A DNA stretch of 64,000 nucleotides from Sphingomonas sp. 3P27F8 (GCF_005502745.1 NZ_SCNL01000002.1:124001-188000), one strand, 5' to 3'. Positions 8,939 through 18,999 are shown, numbered from the stretch's first letter. Numbers and translations: made by a program. The notes: generated by a model not told the origin, from the letters alone.

Positions 8939-9838
8939 TCAGGCGACTGCCGCAGGCGCGACACGTCCGCGCTCGCCCCGCCGCGCGATCGTGACGAACA
9001 GCAGGACGAAGCAGAGCGCTACCGGTGTGTTCATGATCATCGGCAGTGACATCTCGTTATTGCCGACAATGCTCACCGCGATGAAGATTGCGGTACCCTC
9101 CTGACGCATCAGATGCTCGATCCCGATCGCGATGTTCTCGCGGCGCGCGAAACCGGCAAAGCGCACGATCAGCATCACGACACAGATCATGATGAGGTTG
9201 AGGATCACCGTGATCCAGAAAAGCGCGCCAAGATTCTCGCGCAGCACCGGCATTTGATCGAACAGGATGAAGCCGAACGCGGTGAACAATACGATCGTCG
9301 CGGCCTTCTTCAGGTACTTCCTCACTGTTCCCGCGATATTGGGTCGCAGCGCCCGCAGAGCGAAACCCGCCGCCGCCGGCAGCACCGTGATCGAAAATAT
9401 GTCCCAGAAGAAAGAGCCCAGCGGCACATTCACATCGGCTTCCAGGCCCATGAAATGCAGCAGCGCGAAATGGGCGTAGAACGGCACCAGCAGGATATAT
9501 GTCATGCTCAGGATCAACGTCATCGACATCGACAGCGCCAGATCGCCCTTCGCCATGTCAGTGAACAGATTGGACAGCATCCCCCCGGGCGTCGTGGCCA
9601 GAAGCACGAAACCCACCGCCAGCGCCGGCGTCGGCGCGACCGTAAGCGCCAGCGTCAGGCCGATCAGCGGCGGGACGATCAGCATCGAGCAGACGCCGAA
9701 GATCAGCGCACGCTTGTTGCGAAACACCTGGCGAAAGTCGGCCGCGGTGAGCGAAAGCCCCATCGCTGTCATGATCGCGACGAGCGATGCCGGAAGCACG
9801 GAATGGCTCAGGATCGCCATCAGATCAGCGTAAGTCAT
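8939..9838 (-). CDS. Bile acid:sodium symporter family (BASS) transporter
   Basis: A 299-residue inner-membrane protein with about nine or ten hydrophobic helices, typical of the BASS/SBF family, which moves organic anions such as keto acids with sodium. Family features include the early SLTAADFRQVF segment, LATTPGGMLSNLFTDMAKGD and the later EHLMRQEGTAIFIAVSIVG segment, which correspond to the two crossover motifs. The ATG at 9838 has GGAGG seven bases upstream and fits better than the GTG at 9844. It follows the DUF3830 gene by 12 bases, so it is probably in the same transcript. It may import or export a product of the peptide/amino-acid pathway (inference). Confidence 0.88.
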   Translation of the reverse strand: MTYADLMAILSHSVLPASLVAIMTAMGLSLTAADFRQVFRNKRALIFGVCSMLIVPPLIGLTLALTVAPTPALAVGFVLLATTPGGMLSNLFTDMAKGDLALSMSMTLILSMTYILLVPFYAHFALLHFMGLEADVNVPLGSFFWDIFSITVLPAAAGFALRALRPNIAGTVRKYLKKAATIVLFTAFGFILFDQMPVLRENLGALFWITVILNLIMICVVMLIVRFAGFARRENIAIGIEHLMRQEGTAIFIAVSIVGNNEMSLPMIMNTPVALCFVLLFVTIARRGERGRVAPAAVA

Positions 9839-9850
9839 GCCCACGCCTCC

Positions 9851-10330
9851 TCAGACCGGCTCGACCGTTATGGTGCAGGCGCCGGCACGGCGAATGGCGC
9901 GGCAATCAGCGACTGCCTTGGGAAGATCCTCGTCGATAATCCGGGCACACACATTTGCCTGAATCCAGCCGAACGGCATCAGCAGACGGCCGCCCGCCCC
10001 GTAAAAGATGCCGATGTCATAAAATGGGCCGGGCGGTAATCCATGCGTGCTCCCGGCAGCCAGATACGCGAGCACCACATCCCCCTCGCGGGGATAGGAT
10101 GTGGCATTCTCCGGGGCTATTGCTGGCGTGGCGATGCCTTCGGGCAGCGCGGACGACGGCATCGGCACCGAAATTTCCGGGCCGGTCCAGATCGCATGCA
10201 TCGCCTCGAACGCGGCCCGTCGGGACGCGAGATCGCGCAGGAACGCGCAGGATTGCGGTGCCGCATCCACCAGTAACCGGCAGCGTGCGGACAATCCCGA
10301 GGCGGGCTCCGTAAAGCGGATCATGTCCAT
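9851..10330 (-). CDS. DUF3830 (cyclophilin-like fold) protein
   Basis: A 159-residue protein of the DUF3830 family, a small cyclophilin-like beta barrel of unknown activity. Recognisable segments are PQSCAFLRDLASRRAAFEAMHAIWTG-type text (about residues 25-50), the ENATSYPREGDVVLAYLA block, the DIGIFYGAGGRLLMPFGW block and the ending RAIRRAGACTITVE. There is no signal peptide, so it is cytosolic. GGGGAG eight bases upstream favours the ATG at 10330. It lies 13 bases after the DUF885 gene and 12 bases before the transporter, clearly within the operon. The role may be to act on an intermediate made by the neighbouring enzymes; nothing in the sequence proves this. Confidence 0.75.
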   Translation of the reverse strand: MDMIRFTEPASGLSARCRLLVDAAPQSCAFLRDLASRRAAFEAMHAIWTGPEISVPMPSSALPEGIATPAIAPENATSYPREGDVVLAYLAAGSTHGLPPGPFYDIGIFYGAGGRLLMPFGWIQANVCARIIDEDLPKAVADCRAIRRAGACTITVEPV

Positions 10331-10343
10331 CGAAAGCACTCCC

Positions 10344-12017
10344 CTATTTGCCCGCCGTCATCGACAGATATTCTTCTTTCTGCAGCGCGATCGGCACATT
10401 GCCGTTCTGCCAGAGATAATCGTGAAAGCGCTTGATATCGAATGACTTTCCTTCGCGCACGCGCGCCTCGGCGAGAAATTCCGTCGTTTGCATCTTGCCG
10501 ATCTGATAGCTGATCGCCTGGCCCGGCGCGGCGGCGAAGAACGTGGCCTCCTCCCGCGCGGTCGCCCGGTCCATGGGCACCATCCGCTCCAGATAGTCGG
10601 CCGCCTGGGCTATGGTGAATTCGCCCATGGCCAGCTTCACATCGACCTCGACCCGCAGCGCGCGCAATCGCGCGAAATTATAGATGATCTCGCGCGTTCG
10701 CGGCGCATCTGCCCAGAACCCCGCCTGAAGCATCATCTCTTCGGCGTAAAAGCCGGTGCCTTCGTTCGCGCCGCTGTCATAATAATGGCGACGCAGCGGA
10801 TCGGGGTGCTTCCAGCCCAAAGTAAGCTGAAAGAAATGACCCGGCACGCCCTCGTGGACGATCACAGGGCGCGGATCGCGCATCAGCGACAGGTTGAAAT
10901 AGCCCAGCGTCGGCGACGGATCGGGCAGATAGACGGTGGCGTTTTGCCCCACCCGCGCGATGCTGGTGAAATCGAATGTCCGCCCAAGCCAGCCGATCGG
11001 CGCAAGATAGGCGGGGAAGGCACGCGCGTTATAATGACCGGCCCATTCCGGCACGCTCAGCAAATTGTGCTCCGTCAGGAAGCGCCGAACCTTCAGCTCC
11101 TCCGCATCCAGTCTCGCCGTGACTTCGCCGATCGTCGAGCCGATGGGCAGTTCTGGCTGGCCCGTATTCCGGTTCCGTTCGATTGTTTCGAACAGGACAG
11201 AGCGGGCCCACTCCTGTCGCCCCATCACCAGAAGCTCTTCAGGTGAGTAGGGATAGAGCGCGACGCTGCCGAGGAAATACCGGTAGCTCTCGCGCCCTAC
11301 CGCCGTCGTCGTCGGCAGCCCCGCGCGGTGCGCCTCCAGAAAGGAACGATAACCGGCGAAGGCGCCGACACTCCGTTCCACCGCGCTCTTCAGCCGCCGG
11401 CGCTGTCCGGCATCGGCATAAGGGCCAAGCCCGGTAGCCATGGCGCGCAGGCTCGGCGGAATCTCGGCGATCTGCGCCAGCGCGATATCGACGAACGGTC
11501 CGCGCATGTCGGTGAGATTGGCGCGGCCGGCCACCAGAACGGCTGGCGCATTTTCAAGCAGGCGGATCACCTCCTCGATCCGCTCGCGCGACAACGGCGG
11601 TGGCGGCAACAGCACCTCGAACACGGGATTGAGCGCCTGGGCGGTGTAAAAATGCGGTTGCCGACGCCACGCGGCGACATGGTCTATTTCCCACCTCACC
11701 CTCGCCAGCGCGGAACCGACCAAGCGATAATCTACCCTTTCGCTCACCGTGCGGGGCGAGCCGGCCAGCGCCTGCCACCGCGCCTCGAACGCGGCAAGGG
11801 TCGCCCGCTGGGCTGCGATCGAGGCCGGCGACCAGTCCGGCACCCATTTCGCCGGTCGCACGATACGCGGAATGTCATCGCTGCTCGCCGGCTGGGTGAC
11901 GGCTCGCCAGGCCCAGAACTCCGCACCGAGATTCTGTATTGCCGGTTGTGCGGCGGCCGCCTGCGCCGCCAGCATCGTGGCGCAGGCGATGATGCCGGCG
12001 ATAGCGCTACGCAGCAT
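10344..12017 (-). CDS. Exported DUF885-family putative metallopeptidase
   Basis: A 557-residue protein with a cleavable signal peptide (residues 1-23, ending AQAAAAQ). DUF885 proteins are predicted zinc carboxypeptidase-like enzymes. The zinc-binding HExxxGH motif is in VIVHEGVPGHFFQLTLG, and the third ligand region is NEGTGFYAEEMMLQAG, about 35 residues later. The length is usual for the family. Its start is one base after the stop of the S9 peptidase, so the two are co-translated. With that peptidase it probably trims peptides in the periplasm. Substrate preference is unknown. Confidence 0.88.
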   Translation of the reverse strand: MLRSAIAGIIACATMLAAQAAAAQPAIQNLGAEFWAWRAVTQPASSDDIPRIVRPAKWVPDWSPASIAAQRATLAAFEARWQALAGSPRTVSERVDYRLVGSALARVRWEIDHVAAWRRQPHFYTAQALNPVFEVLLPPPPLSRERIEEVIRLLENAPAVLVAGRANLTDMRGPFVDIALAQIAEIPPSLRAMATGLGPYADAGQRRRLKSAVERSVGAFAGYRSFLEAHRAGLPTTTAVGRESYRYFLGSVALYPYSPEELLVMGRQEWARSVLFETIERNRNTGQPELPIGSTIGEVTARLDAEELKVRRFLTEHNLLSVPEWAGHYNARAFPAYLAPIGWLGRTFDFTSIARVGQNATVYLPDPSPTLGYFNLSLMRDPRPVIVHEGVPGHFFQLTLGWKHPDPLRRHYYDSGANEGTGFYAEEMMLQAGFWADAPRTREIIYNFARLRALRVEVDVKLAMGEFTIAQAADYLERMVPMDRATAREEATFFAAAPGQAISYQIGKMQTTEFLAEARVREGKSFDIKRFHDYLWQNGNVPIALQKEEYLSMTAGK

Positions 12018-12018
12018 G

Positions 12019-14250
12019 TTACTTCCGGTTCTTCACATTGCGATCGAAGAAATCGACCATCTTCTTGAACGCGAAGCGCGCCTGCGGAAGATTGTCGCTC
12101 GCCCACGCATGGTTGGCGCCGGGCAGGGTAACCAGCTCGAACATCTGCTCGCGCCGGATCATCCCCTCCGCCAGCGCCATCGTATCAGAATAGAGCACGA
12201 CCGGGTCCCGCGTGCCGTGGATAATCATCAGCGGGTCACGGATGCCCTGCGCCTGATAAAGCGCCGATTGCGCTTCGTATCGTTTGGGCATGTCGGCGCC
12301 TTCGGTCGGCCCCATGATCCACATCTGCTCGGGATAGGCGTGCCACACATTGGTGGCTGGCGCCCCCGCGATGCCCGCCGCATAGAGCCCCGGCTTTTTC
12401 GACAGGGACATGATCGTCATCAGCCCGCCGTAGCTCGATCCCCAGATTCCGATGCGCTTCGGGTCGGCATAGCCCTTCTCGATCAGATAGCGGACCCCGC
12501 TCTCCAGATCGTTGATGTCGGTTTCGCCATAGCTTTCATACTGCGTCTGGTTGTGGTCGCGGCCCTGGCCCCATGATCCGCGGACATTGACGTTGAGAAC
12601 GATATAGCCCTGCGCCACGAAATATTGGTCGATGCCCCAGGTCGGGTGCGCGCGGCGGCCACCCCACTGATTATGCACGGAATCCGAATAAACGGAGCCG
12701 ACGATCACCGGATAGCGCCTCGCCGGATCGTAGTTCGCCGGCAGGCTGACGCGCGCGACCAGATTCACCCCGTCGACATGACTGGGAAACTGCACGTAGC
12801 GGACGTCCGCCCAGGTCTGCGTGTAGAAATCCGGCTGGGGTGATCGGGTGACCTGCACCGCCCTGCCCGGTTTCGCTGTGTCGATCAGGTGCAGTTCCGG
12901 CGGCGTCGTGTCGTTGCTGTACCAGTCGGCGATCCGGCGGAAATCGGGTGAATATACCGGCTCGTGGGTGCCCGCCGCCGCTCCGCTGATCCGCTCGATC
13001 GGGCCGCCCGCCACGGAAACGCGATAGAGCTGCCGATCCGAAAGCGCCGACTCATTGGCCACGAAATAGAGTTGACGGTTCTTGGCATCCACCTCGAACG
13101 AGGCGATCTCCCAGTTTCCGCGCGTGATCTGGCGCGGTGCTTCGGCGGCCCTGCGCTGATGGTAAAGCTGCAGCCACCCGTCACGATCGGTGAGGATGAT
13201 GAGGCCATCGTCGCCGGGCGCCCACGCCACCTTCCAGTCGGGACGAAGATGCCGGGGCTCGCGCAATGTATAGAATGTCTCGCGCACGCCGCTCGCGACA
13301 TCGAAGACATAGACGGTATGTTCCTTGGCCTCCATGTCCGCACCGCTGATGAAGAGCCGCCTCCCGTCCGATGACAGGCCGTATCCCCAGATCGGATCCT
13401 TCGCATCCGGTCGCTCGAAGAGGCGCACCGCCCCAGAGGCGACGTCGACTACACCGATTGTCGCCTTCGCCGTTTCGTCGCCGGGGAAGGCGCGGATCAC
13501 GCGGTTGTTCTGAAGACCGCCCCTGGCATAATAAAAGATGTCGCGCGCCGGCATCGCGCGATCATCCGCCTGCTGGAAAGCGATCGTTTTGCTGTCGGCG
13601 GACCATTGAAAATCTGCGACATACACTCTCGGATCGTCAGTGCCGGCAAGGCGCCGGGCGGCGTCTCCCCCGCCGGCTGCTGTGTCTCGCACCCACAATA
13701 TTCCACCTTGCGCGTCGCTTTCGCGCGGATCGGCGGGGTTCCCCGAGACGAATGCCAGTTTGCTGCCGTCCGCCGAGACGGACAGGTTGCGCACGCCGTG
13801 CTTGTCGTTCTCGACCTCGATAACGCGACCGTCGGCTTCGCGGATGCGGAGCTGGCCGTCGAGCGTGAACGCCACCCTGCCGCGATCGAGGAAAACCGCC
13901 TGCGCGATGCCCTTCCGCTCCGCTTCCGGGCGCGCATCGCGGCCGAGAAACGTGAGCCGGGACTTTTTGCCGGTGACGGGCGAATAGGCCCAGATGTCGC
14001 GGAACGAATAACCATCCTCGTTCCACAGGAACAGGACGGTTCTGCCGTCGCGCGCCCAGCTATATCCTTCCGGCGGGATGCCGACCAGGCTCTTGTAGCG
14101 ATACAGCCCGTCGATCGACAGGCTCGTGCCGGCAAGCTTCGGGGCGTCATGGGACCGAGCCTGCGCCGCTGCGGCTGGCGGCAAAGCCGCGAATGGCGCC
14201 ACCAGCAAGAATGCGGCCAGCGAACGCCCGGAGGCAAGGAACAACGACAT
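12019..14250 (-). CDS. Exported S9-family prolyl oligopeptidase/dipeptidyl peptidase
   Basis: A 743-residue serine peptidase with a signal peptide ending near residue 29 (ALPPAAAAQA). An N-terminal beta-propeller (about residues 40-480; DPP IV N-terminal-like repeats such as GYSWARDGRTVLFLW) precedes the alpha/beta-hydrolase domain. Catalytic residues are Ser in WGSSYGGLMT (near 605), Asp in IHGTRDPVV (near 683) and His in PGANHAWASD (near 716). The DPP IV-type order suggests release of dipeptides from Xaa-Pro or Xaa-Ala N-termini, though specificity is inferred. The ATG at 14250 is preceded by AAGGTGG. It is part of the minus-strand peptide operon. Confidence 0.92.
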   Translation of the reverse strand: MSLFLASGRSLAAFLLVAPFAALPPAAAAQARSHDAPKLAGTSLSIDGLYRYKSLVGIPPEGYSWARDGRTVLFLWNEDGYSFRDIWAYSPVTGKKSRLTFLGRDARPEAERKGIAQAVFLDRGRVAFTLDGQLRIREADGRVIEVENDKHGVRNLSVSADGSKLAFVSGNPADPRESDAQGGILWVRDTAAGGGDAARRLAGTDDPRVYVADFQWSADSKTIAFQQADDRAMPARDIFYYARGGLQNNRVIRAFPGDETAKATIGVVDVASGAVRLFERPDAKDPIWGYGLSSDGRRLFISGADMEAKEHTVYVFDVASGVRETFYTLREPRHLRPDWKVAWAPGDDGLIILTDRDGWLQLYHQRRAAEAPRQITRGNWEIASFEVDAKNRQLYFVANESALSDRQLYRVSVAGGPIERISGAAAGTHEPVYSPDFRRIADWYSNDTTPPELHLIDTAKPGRAVQVTRSPQPDFYTQTWADVRYVQFPSHVDGVNLVARVSLPANYDPARRYPVIVGSVYSDSVHNQWGGRRAHPTWGIDQYFVAQGYIVLNVNVRGSWGQGRDHNQTQYESYGETDINDLESGVRYLIEKGYADPKRIGIWGSSYGGLMTIMSLSKKPGLYAAGIAGAPATNVWHAYPEQMWIMGPTEGADMPKRYEAQSALYQAQGIRDPLMIIHGTRDPVVLYSDTMALAEGMIRREQMFELVTLPGANHAWASDNLPQARFAFKKMVDFFDRNVKNRK

Positions 14251-14301
14251 CTCAAACCACCTTACAGCCACGTATTTCAGCGAGCGCCCGCACAGCCAGT
14301 G

Positions 14302-15762
14302 CTACCGCGCCTTGCCGCCCACTTCCCGCACGAGCGTGTCCCAATATCCCAGTTCCTTGTAATAGGAGGCCAGCGGGATACGTTCGTCGGTGCCGTGCGC
14401 CCGCGCATCTTGCGGCATCACCAGACCGAGACTTCCTGCGCCATAGGTCGGAATTCCGGCGCGGCGATATTCGCGCCCCTCGGTTCCGCCGGACGACATG
14501 TTGGGCGTCAGGCGCGCGCCCGGCCAGCTTGCATCGAGCGCGCGTTGCAGCATCGCCATCACGTCGCTGCGGATCGGCGACGCGGGGCTTTCGACGGCCT
14601 CGCCGGTCAGCTTTACCGCGATCGCCGGATTGCCGGCCGCCTTGGCGATCTCTGCCTGCACATCGGCCACGCGCGTGCCGGGCAGGATGCGGCAATTGAC
14701 GGTCGCGACAGCATTCTGCGCAAGTGCGTTCGGCGCATTCCCCGCGCGCAGCATCGTCGCCACGCATGTCGTCCACAGGAAGTTGCCGGCGGACGGATCC
14801 CGGCGCACGACCGCCAGCGCGTTGGCATCCTTGGGATCCGCAAGCAGCGCGCGCAGCGCGGTGCCGGTTTCTCCGCCCTTCTCCGCCGCCAGTTTTTCGG
14901 TCATCGCGCGGGTGATCGGATTGAAGATGACCGGGAAGCGCAGCGCCTTGATCCGCGTCAGCGCCGCTGCGAGATCGTAGATCGCATTGTCGTCGCGAGG
15001 TGCCGAGCTGTGGCCGCCCTTGTTGAGCGCCGTCACCTCGAACGTCGCGTTGGTCTTCTCGGCCGCCTGCATGCCGAAATCGAGCGGCACGCCTGCGCTC
15101 GTCACGGAGCCGCCGCCGGCATCGGCGTTGAGCGCGAATTCCGCCTTCCGCACCAGCGGATTGGCGATCACCGCGCGGGTCGAGAGCATGCCCGTTTCCT
15201 CATCGCCGGAAAAAGCGAGCAGCAGATCGCGTTCCGGCACCCAGCCCGCGCGCTTCAGCCGGGCGAAGGTGGAAACCAGGAGCGCGACGCCGAACTTGTC
15301 GTCCTGCGTGCCGCGGCCGTAAAGATAGCCGTCCTTCTCCACCGGCTTGTAGGGATCGGTGGACCAGTTTTCCGCCACCGCATCCACCACGTCCATGTGC
15401 GCAAGCAACGCGACCGGCCGAAGCGCCGTGTTACGCCCTGCGTATCGCACCACGAACCCCGAGGTCACCTCGCCGTCGATCGTTACGGGAACGCGGATGA
15501 TATCGGCATCGCTGAAGCCTGCCCCCTTCAGCCGCGCCGCCAGCACGTCAATCAGCCGGGGGACGTTCCCGCGCCCCTTCGCCGTCGGAATCGCGACGAT
15601 CTCCTCCAGCAGCGCGCGCGCGTCGGCGCGATCCTTGTCGGTCGCCTCCCAGCGCTGGGGCGGCGCGGCGGCCAGAGTGGAAACGGGGATCGCGGCACTC
15701 GCCGCAAGCAAGAGGAGGGACCAGGGCTTGGGCAAGGGCAATCCTATCCTTTTGATGTGCAC
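14302..15762 (-). CDS. Exported M20-family metallopeptidase
   Basis: A zinc-dependent exopeptidase of about 486 residues, of the ArgE/DapE/CPG2/carnosinase type. Metal ligands are visible in LLAHMDVVDA (His, Asp), YGRGTQDDKFG (bridging Asp), FSGDEETGM (catalytic Glu and ligand Glu), NADAGG (Asp) and the late DARAHGTDERIP (His). The hydrophobic segment PWSLLLLAASAAIPVSTLAA is a signal peptide. I use the GTG at 15762, which has a G-rich site upstream; TTG codons at 15741 or 15735 after an AGGA are possible. Sequence upstream of 15762 in the same frame belongs antisense to the receptor gene. It lies between the TonB receptor and S9 genes. Confidence 0.9.
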   Translation of the reverse strand: MHIKRIGLPLPKPWSLLLLAASAAIPVSTLAAAPPQRWEATDKDRADARALLEEIVAIPTAKGRGNVPRLIDVLAARLKGAGFSDADIIRVPVTIDGEVTSGFVVRYAGRNTALRPVALLAHMDVVDAVAENWSTDPYKPVEKDGYLYGRGTQDDKFGVALLVSTFARLKRAGWVPERDLLLAFSGDEETGMLSTRAVIANPLVRKAEFALNADAGGGSVTSAGVPLDFGMQAAEKTNATFEVTALNKGGHSSAPRDDNAIYDLAAALTRIKALRFPVIFNPITRAMTEKLAAEKGGETGTALRALLADPKDANALAVVRRDPSAGNFLWTTCVATMLRAGNAPNALAQNAVATVNCRILPGTRVADVQAEIAKAAGNPAIAVKLTGEAVESPASPIRSDVMAMLQRALDASWPGARLTPNMSSGGTEGREYRRAGIPTYGAGSLGLVMPQDARAHGTDERIPLASYYKELGYWDTLVREVGGKAR

Positions 15763-15800
15763 CGGCCGCCCCCCTGAAGGGAGAGCGGCCGGGCCGTCCG

Positions 15801-18800
15801 TCAGAACTTTACCGATACGCTGGCGAACAGATACCGCCCCGTCGCGTCGTAGAACTGCGGGTAGGTATTGCCGTTGCCGCCATCCTCGATCGCCGAGGTG
15901 GTCGTCAGCGGCGGCGACTTGTCGAGAATGTTGTTCACACCCAGCGTGAGGCGCGCGTTCTCGAGCAGGTCGTAACCAAACGACAGGTCGAAATAGCTCC
16001 GGCTGTTCAGCGAGCGGTTCACGTCGGCGAAACTGCCGTTGAGCGCTTCCTGATTGCTGGTCTGCGAAATCTTCACCGAAGAAACGTAGCGCCAGGTAAG
16101 GCCGACATCGACGCCGAACGGGCTCGACCACGTGGTCAGCAGCTTGTGCCGCCATTCCGGACGCGGGCGGCCGCACAGCCCGCCGTACAGGCCGACGCAC
16201 TCATAGATGTCCGCCGCGGGCGAACTGGGCAGCGGCTGGGTGCGGAAGCTGCGCAGATAGGTGCCGACAAGGTTGAAGTTGAACGTACCCATCGAATTCA
16301 GCGGCAGGCGATAGTCGACGGAGAAATCGATGCCGCTGGTCTTGAGCGATCCGGTGTTGACGTTGAAGCGCTCGAAATACCCCTGCGACGTCAGGAACAG
16401 TGTGCCGCCGGGCCCGCGGCGGATCGCGGCGCACGAACGCGGATCGGCGTTGTACAGGCAGTTCTTGAGCGCAAGGTTCGGATTCACGCTGCCGATCAGG
16501 TCGTTGACGGTGATGTTGAAGTAATCGACCGACATGGTGAACCTCGGAATGAAATCCGGCTGGAACACCGCGCCAAGCGACCAGGTATCGGCCTTTTCCG
16601 GCTTCAGGTTCCGATTGCCACCGATCAGCGAGTTGAACTGCCCTGCGGGGTTGTCGATGATGTTGCCATATTGCGCCGCCGTCACACCGGTGTTGGCGCA
16701 TTGCGCCGCCGTCGCCAGCGGCGTCGCGCCCGAGCACGGATCGTAGCTGCCGTTCGCCAGCTCCGTCAGTTCCACCTCGAAGATCGACTGCGAAGCGAAC
16801 AACTCCACGACGTTCGGCGCGCGGACGGCGCGCTGATAGCTGCCACGCAGCCGCAGCGCGTGAACTGGCGACCAGTTCAGCCCCAGCTTATAGGTGTTCG
16901 TCTTGAAACCGGTGCTATAGTCCGAATAGCGATATGCGCCTTCGAACGAGAGCAGTTCAAAGAACGGTCGGCTCTCAACCAGCGGCACGTTAAGCTCGGC
17001 GAACAATTCCTTCGCCACCGTCGAGCCGCTCACCGGATATTCCGGTTCCGGCGAGGTCTGATATGCCTCGTCGGGATTGAGGCTCAGCGTGTTCTTGCGA
17101 TATTCCAGGCCGAACGCGATCCCCACGCCATGCGTCGCCCAGGGAAGCACGACGCCGTATTTGCCCAGATCGCCGTTCACCGACGCGACGATGTTGGTCA
17201 GCGCGGTTTCGCCGGTGATCTGCTGATCCTGCGCGATATAGGCAACGGATGCGGCGCTGGCCGGGTTGCCGCTGATGAGATCCAGCGGGGCGCAGCGCGA
17301 ATCGTCGTTGAGCGAGCTTGCGTCGGCGTTGATGGCGCAGACGATCTGGCCGTTGGGGGCCGATCCGGTCCGGCGGTCGATCACCGCGTTCAGCGCATTG
17401 CCCAGTCGCGCGGTGCTGACATTGCCGACGAAGCGGCTGTTGTAGCTTACCTTCGAATAGGATCCGAACACGTCGTAGCTGAACGCTTCGTCGATCTTGC
17501 CGCGCACGCCGCCGACAAGGCGGAAGGTGCTGTGGTGGATGCTGTCGCGACGATTGCCACCCTCGACATTGCGGCGATTGATGATGAGCCCGTTGGCGAT
17601 GGCGGCCGCGCCGACATAATTGCCGTTGGCGTCATAGTTGCTCGCCGTCGACAGCCCCGCGGCGCCGCACAGGAACTGCGACTGCTGCGCGCTGAGGAAG
17701 GCGTTGTCGCAATTCAGGCCGCCAGCGCTGCCGAAGATGCCGCCGGCGATGACGCCCGGCGCGATCTGCGCGGTGGATTTGTCATCCATGAAGCTGACTT
17801 CGAAATACGGAACGACGTGTTCGCTGATCTCATAATGCCCCATGGCGCCCAGCGTGTAGCGCTCGTCCGGCCGCTGATAATAATTGGCCGGCGCGAAATT
17901 GTATGTGCGGCGCCCGGCCACGAACGTCTTGTTGTCCGCCCGGAACTGGGTCGGCACGTTCACCAGCCCGCCGGTGTTGGCGAAGTTCGACGGGAAGTTG
18001 TAGCCGGAGCCGCTGCACGAATACTGGCTGCCGTTCTGCCCGGTCGCGCCCAGCGCGCAGGCGCTGTAATCATAGTCGGCCTGCAGGATGGGATTGATCT
18101 TGCGATAGGTGCCATAGGCGGTCACGTTTCCGCGACCGTCCGCCATGTTGCTGCCGATGACGACGGAATAATCCTGCGTGAAGCCGTTCCAGACGTTCTT
18201 GTCCGGCTTGGGATAGGCGCCCGGCACGAGCGCGTTGTTCGCATCGAGCAGGCTGCGCAGGCCCTTGTCACCGTTGCCATGCTGATAGCCGCCGACATTG
18301 GCGGTGATCTTCACGCCCTGGAAATCGTCGATGAGGTTGAAGTTGACGACGCCCGCGATCGCGTCGGAACCATAAACGGCGGAGGCGCCCCCGGTGAGCA
18401 CCTCGACATTGCGGACCAGCGCCGCGGGCACCTGGTTGATGTCCGATGGCGTCGACTTGGGCGAACCGTAGGGCAGCCGCCGGCCGTTCACGAGCACCAG
18501 CGTGCGCGACGGGCTTAGGCCGCGAAGATCGACCTGGGCGGTGCCGGTCGCCTCGTTCGAGTTGGCCGAGCCCTGCGCGGCGAACACCTGCGGCAACTGG
18601 TTCACCAGATCCTCGGCGCGGCTCACGCCGCGGCTGGTGAATTCCGCCGCGCCGATCTGCACGACCGGGCTTACGCTCTCCAGGTTCGCGGAGCGGATAC
18701 GCGAGCCGGTGACGACCACATCACCGCCAGTGGCCGAGCCGGAATCAGCCGTGTCCGAAAGCGGTGCGCTGGCAGGCGATACGGGCGCGGATGCCTCCTG

Positions 18801-18881
18801 CGCCTGCGCGATCTGCGCGGTCACGATCCCGATGACGGCCGTGCCCGTCAAAAGCGCCATTCGTTGAAATGTCGTGGTCAT
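15801..18881 (-). CDS. TonB-dependent outer-membrane receptor
   Basis: A 1026-residue outer-membrane transporter. Residues 1-27 are a signal peptide (ending AQAQ). The plug domain follows, with the TonB-box-like GGDVVVTGSRIRSANL, then LVNQLPQV, VDLRGLSPSRTLVLVNGRRL, and EVLTGGASAVYGSDAIAGVVNF. A long 22-strand barrel ends with the Phe-terminated beta signal FASVSVKF. It resembles the large oligomer receptors of sphingomonads and xanthomonads that import peptides or glycans. GAGGGGAAGGG precedes the ATG. It lies 118 bases after the esterase gene and 38 bases before the M20 gene, so it may take up the substrate of the neighbouring peptidases. Ligand unknown. Confidence 0.95.
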   Translation of the reverse strand: MTTTFQRMALLTGTAVIGIVTAQIAQAQEASAPVSPASAPLSDTADSGSATGGDVVVTGSRIRSANLESVSPVVQIGAAEFTSRGVSRAEDLVNQLPQVFAAQGSANSNEATGTAQVDLRGLSPSRTLVLVNGRRLPYGSPKSTPSDINQVPAALVRNVEVLTGGASAVYGSDAIAGVVNFNLIDDFQGVKITANVGGYQHGNGDKGLRSLLDANNALVPGAYPKPDKNVWNGFTQDYSVVIGSNMADGRGNVTAYGTYRKINPILQADYDYSACALGATGQNGSQYSCSGSGYNFPSNFANTGGLVNVPTQFRADNKTFVAGRRTYNFAPANYYQRPDERYTLGAMGHYEISEHVVPYFEVSFMDDKSTAQIAPGVIAGGIFGSAGGLNCDNAFLSAQQSQFLCGAAGLSTASNYDANGNYVGAAAIANGLIINRRNVEGGNRRDSIHHSTFRLVGGVRGKIDEAFSYDVFGSYSKVSYNSRFVGNVSTARLGNALNAVIDRRTGSAPNGQIVCAINADASSLNDDSRCAPLDLISGNPASAASVAYIAQDQQITGETALTNIVASVNGDLGKYGVVLPWATHGVGIAFGLEYRKNTLSLNPDEAYQTSPEPEYPVSGSTVAKELFAELNVPLVESRPFFELLSFEGAYRYSDYSTGFKTNTYKLGLNWSPVHALRLRGSYQRAVRAPNVVELFASQSIFEVELTELANGSYDPCSGATPLATAAQCANTGVTAAQYGNIIDNPAGQFNSLIGGNRNLKPEKADTWSLGAVFQPDFIPRFTMSVDYFNITVNDLIGSVNPNLALKNCLYNADPRSCAAIRRGPGGTLFLTSQGYFERFNVNTGSLKTSGIDFSVDYRLPLNSMGTFNFNLVGTYLRSFRTQPLPSSPAADIYECVGLYGGLCGRPRPEWRHKLLTTWSSPFGVDVGLTWRYVSSVKISQTSNQEALNGSFADVNRSLNSRSYFDLSFGYDLLENARLTLGVNNILDKSPPLTTTSAIEDGGNGNTYPQFYDATGRYLFASVSVKF

Positions 18882-18999
18882 TGGTAACCCTTCCCCTCAT
18901 GCGCCGCGCGCGACGCGTCTCCCGGTTCGGGCCGCCGGCTGGCGACCCGTCTGCTTGCTCGTGCTCAAAAAATGCTGGCGGTTGCCGTGCTTTCGCCGA

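Noticed and set aside
13606..15777. 723-codon plus-strand open frame
   Set aside because: Antisense to the S9 and M20 peptidase genes, which have clear catalytic motifs; no ribosome site or recognisable domain.
16146..18518. 790-codon open frame on the plus strand
   Set aside because: Antisense to the TonB receptor; Arg/Ala-rich composition, no family motif. GC-rich codon shadow.
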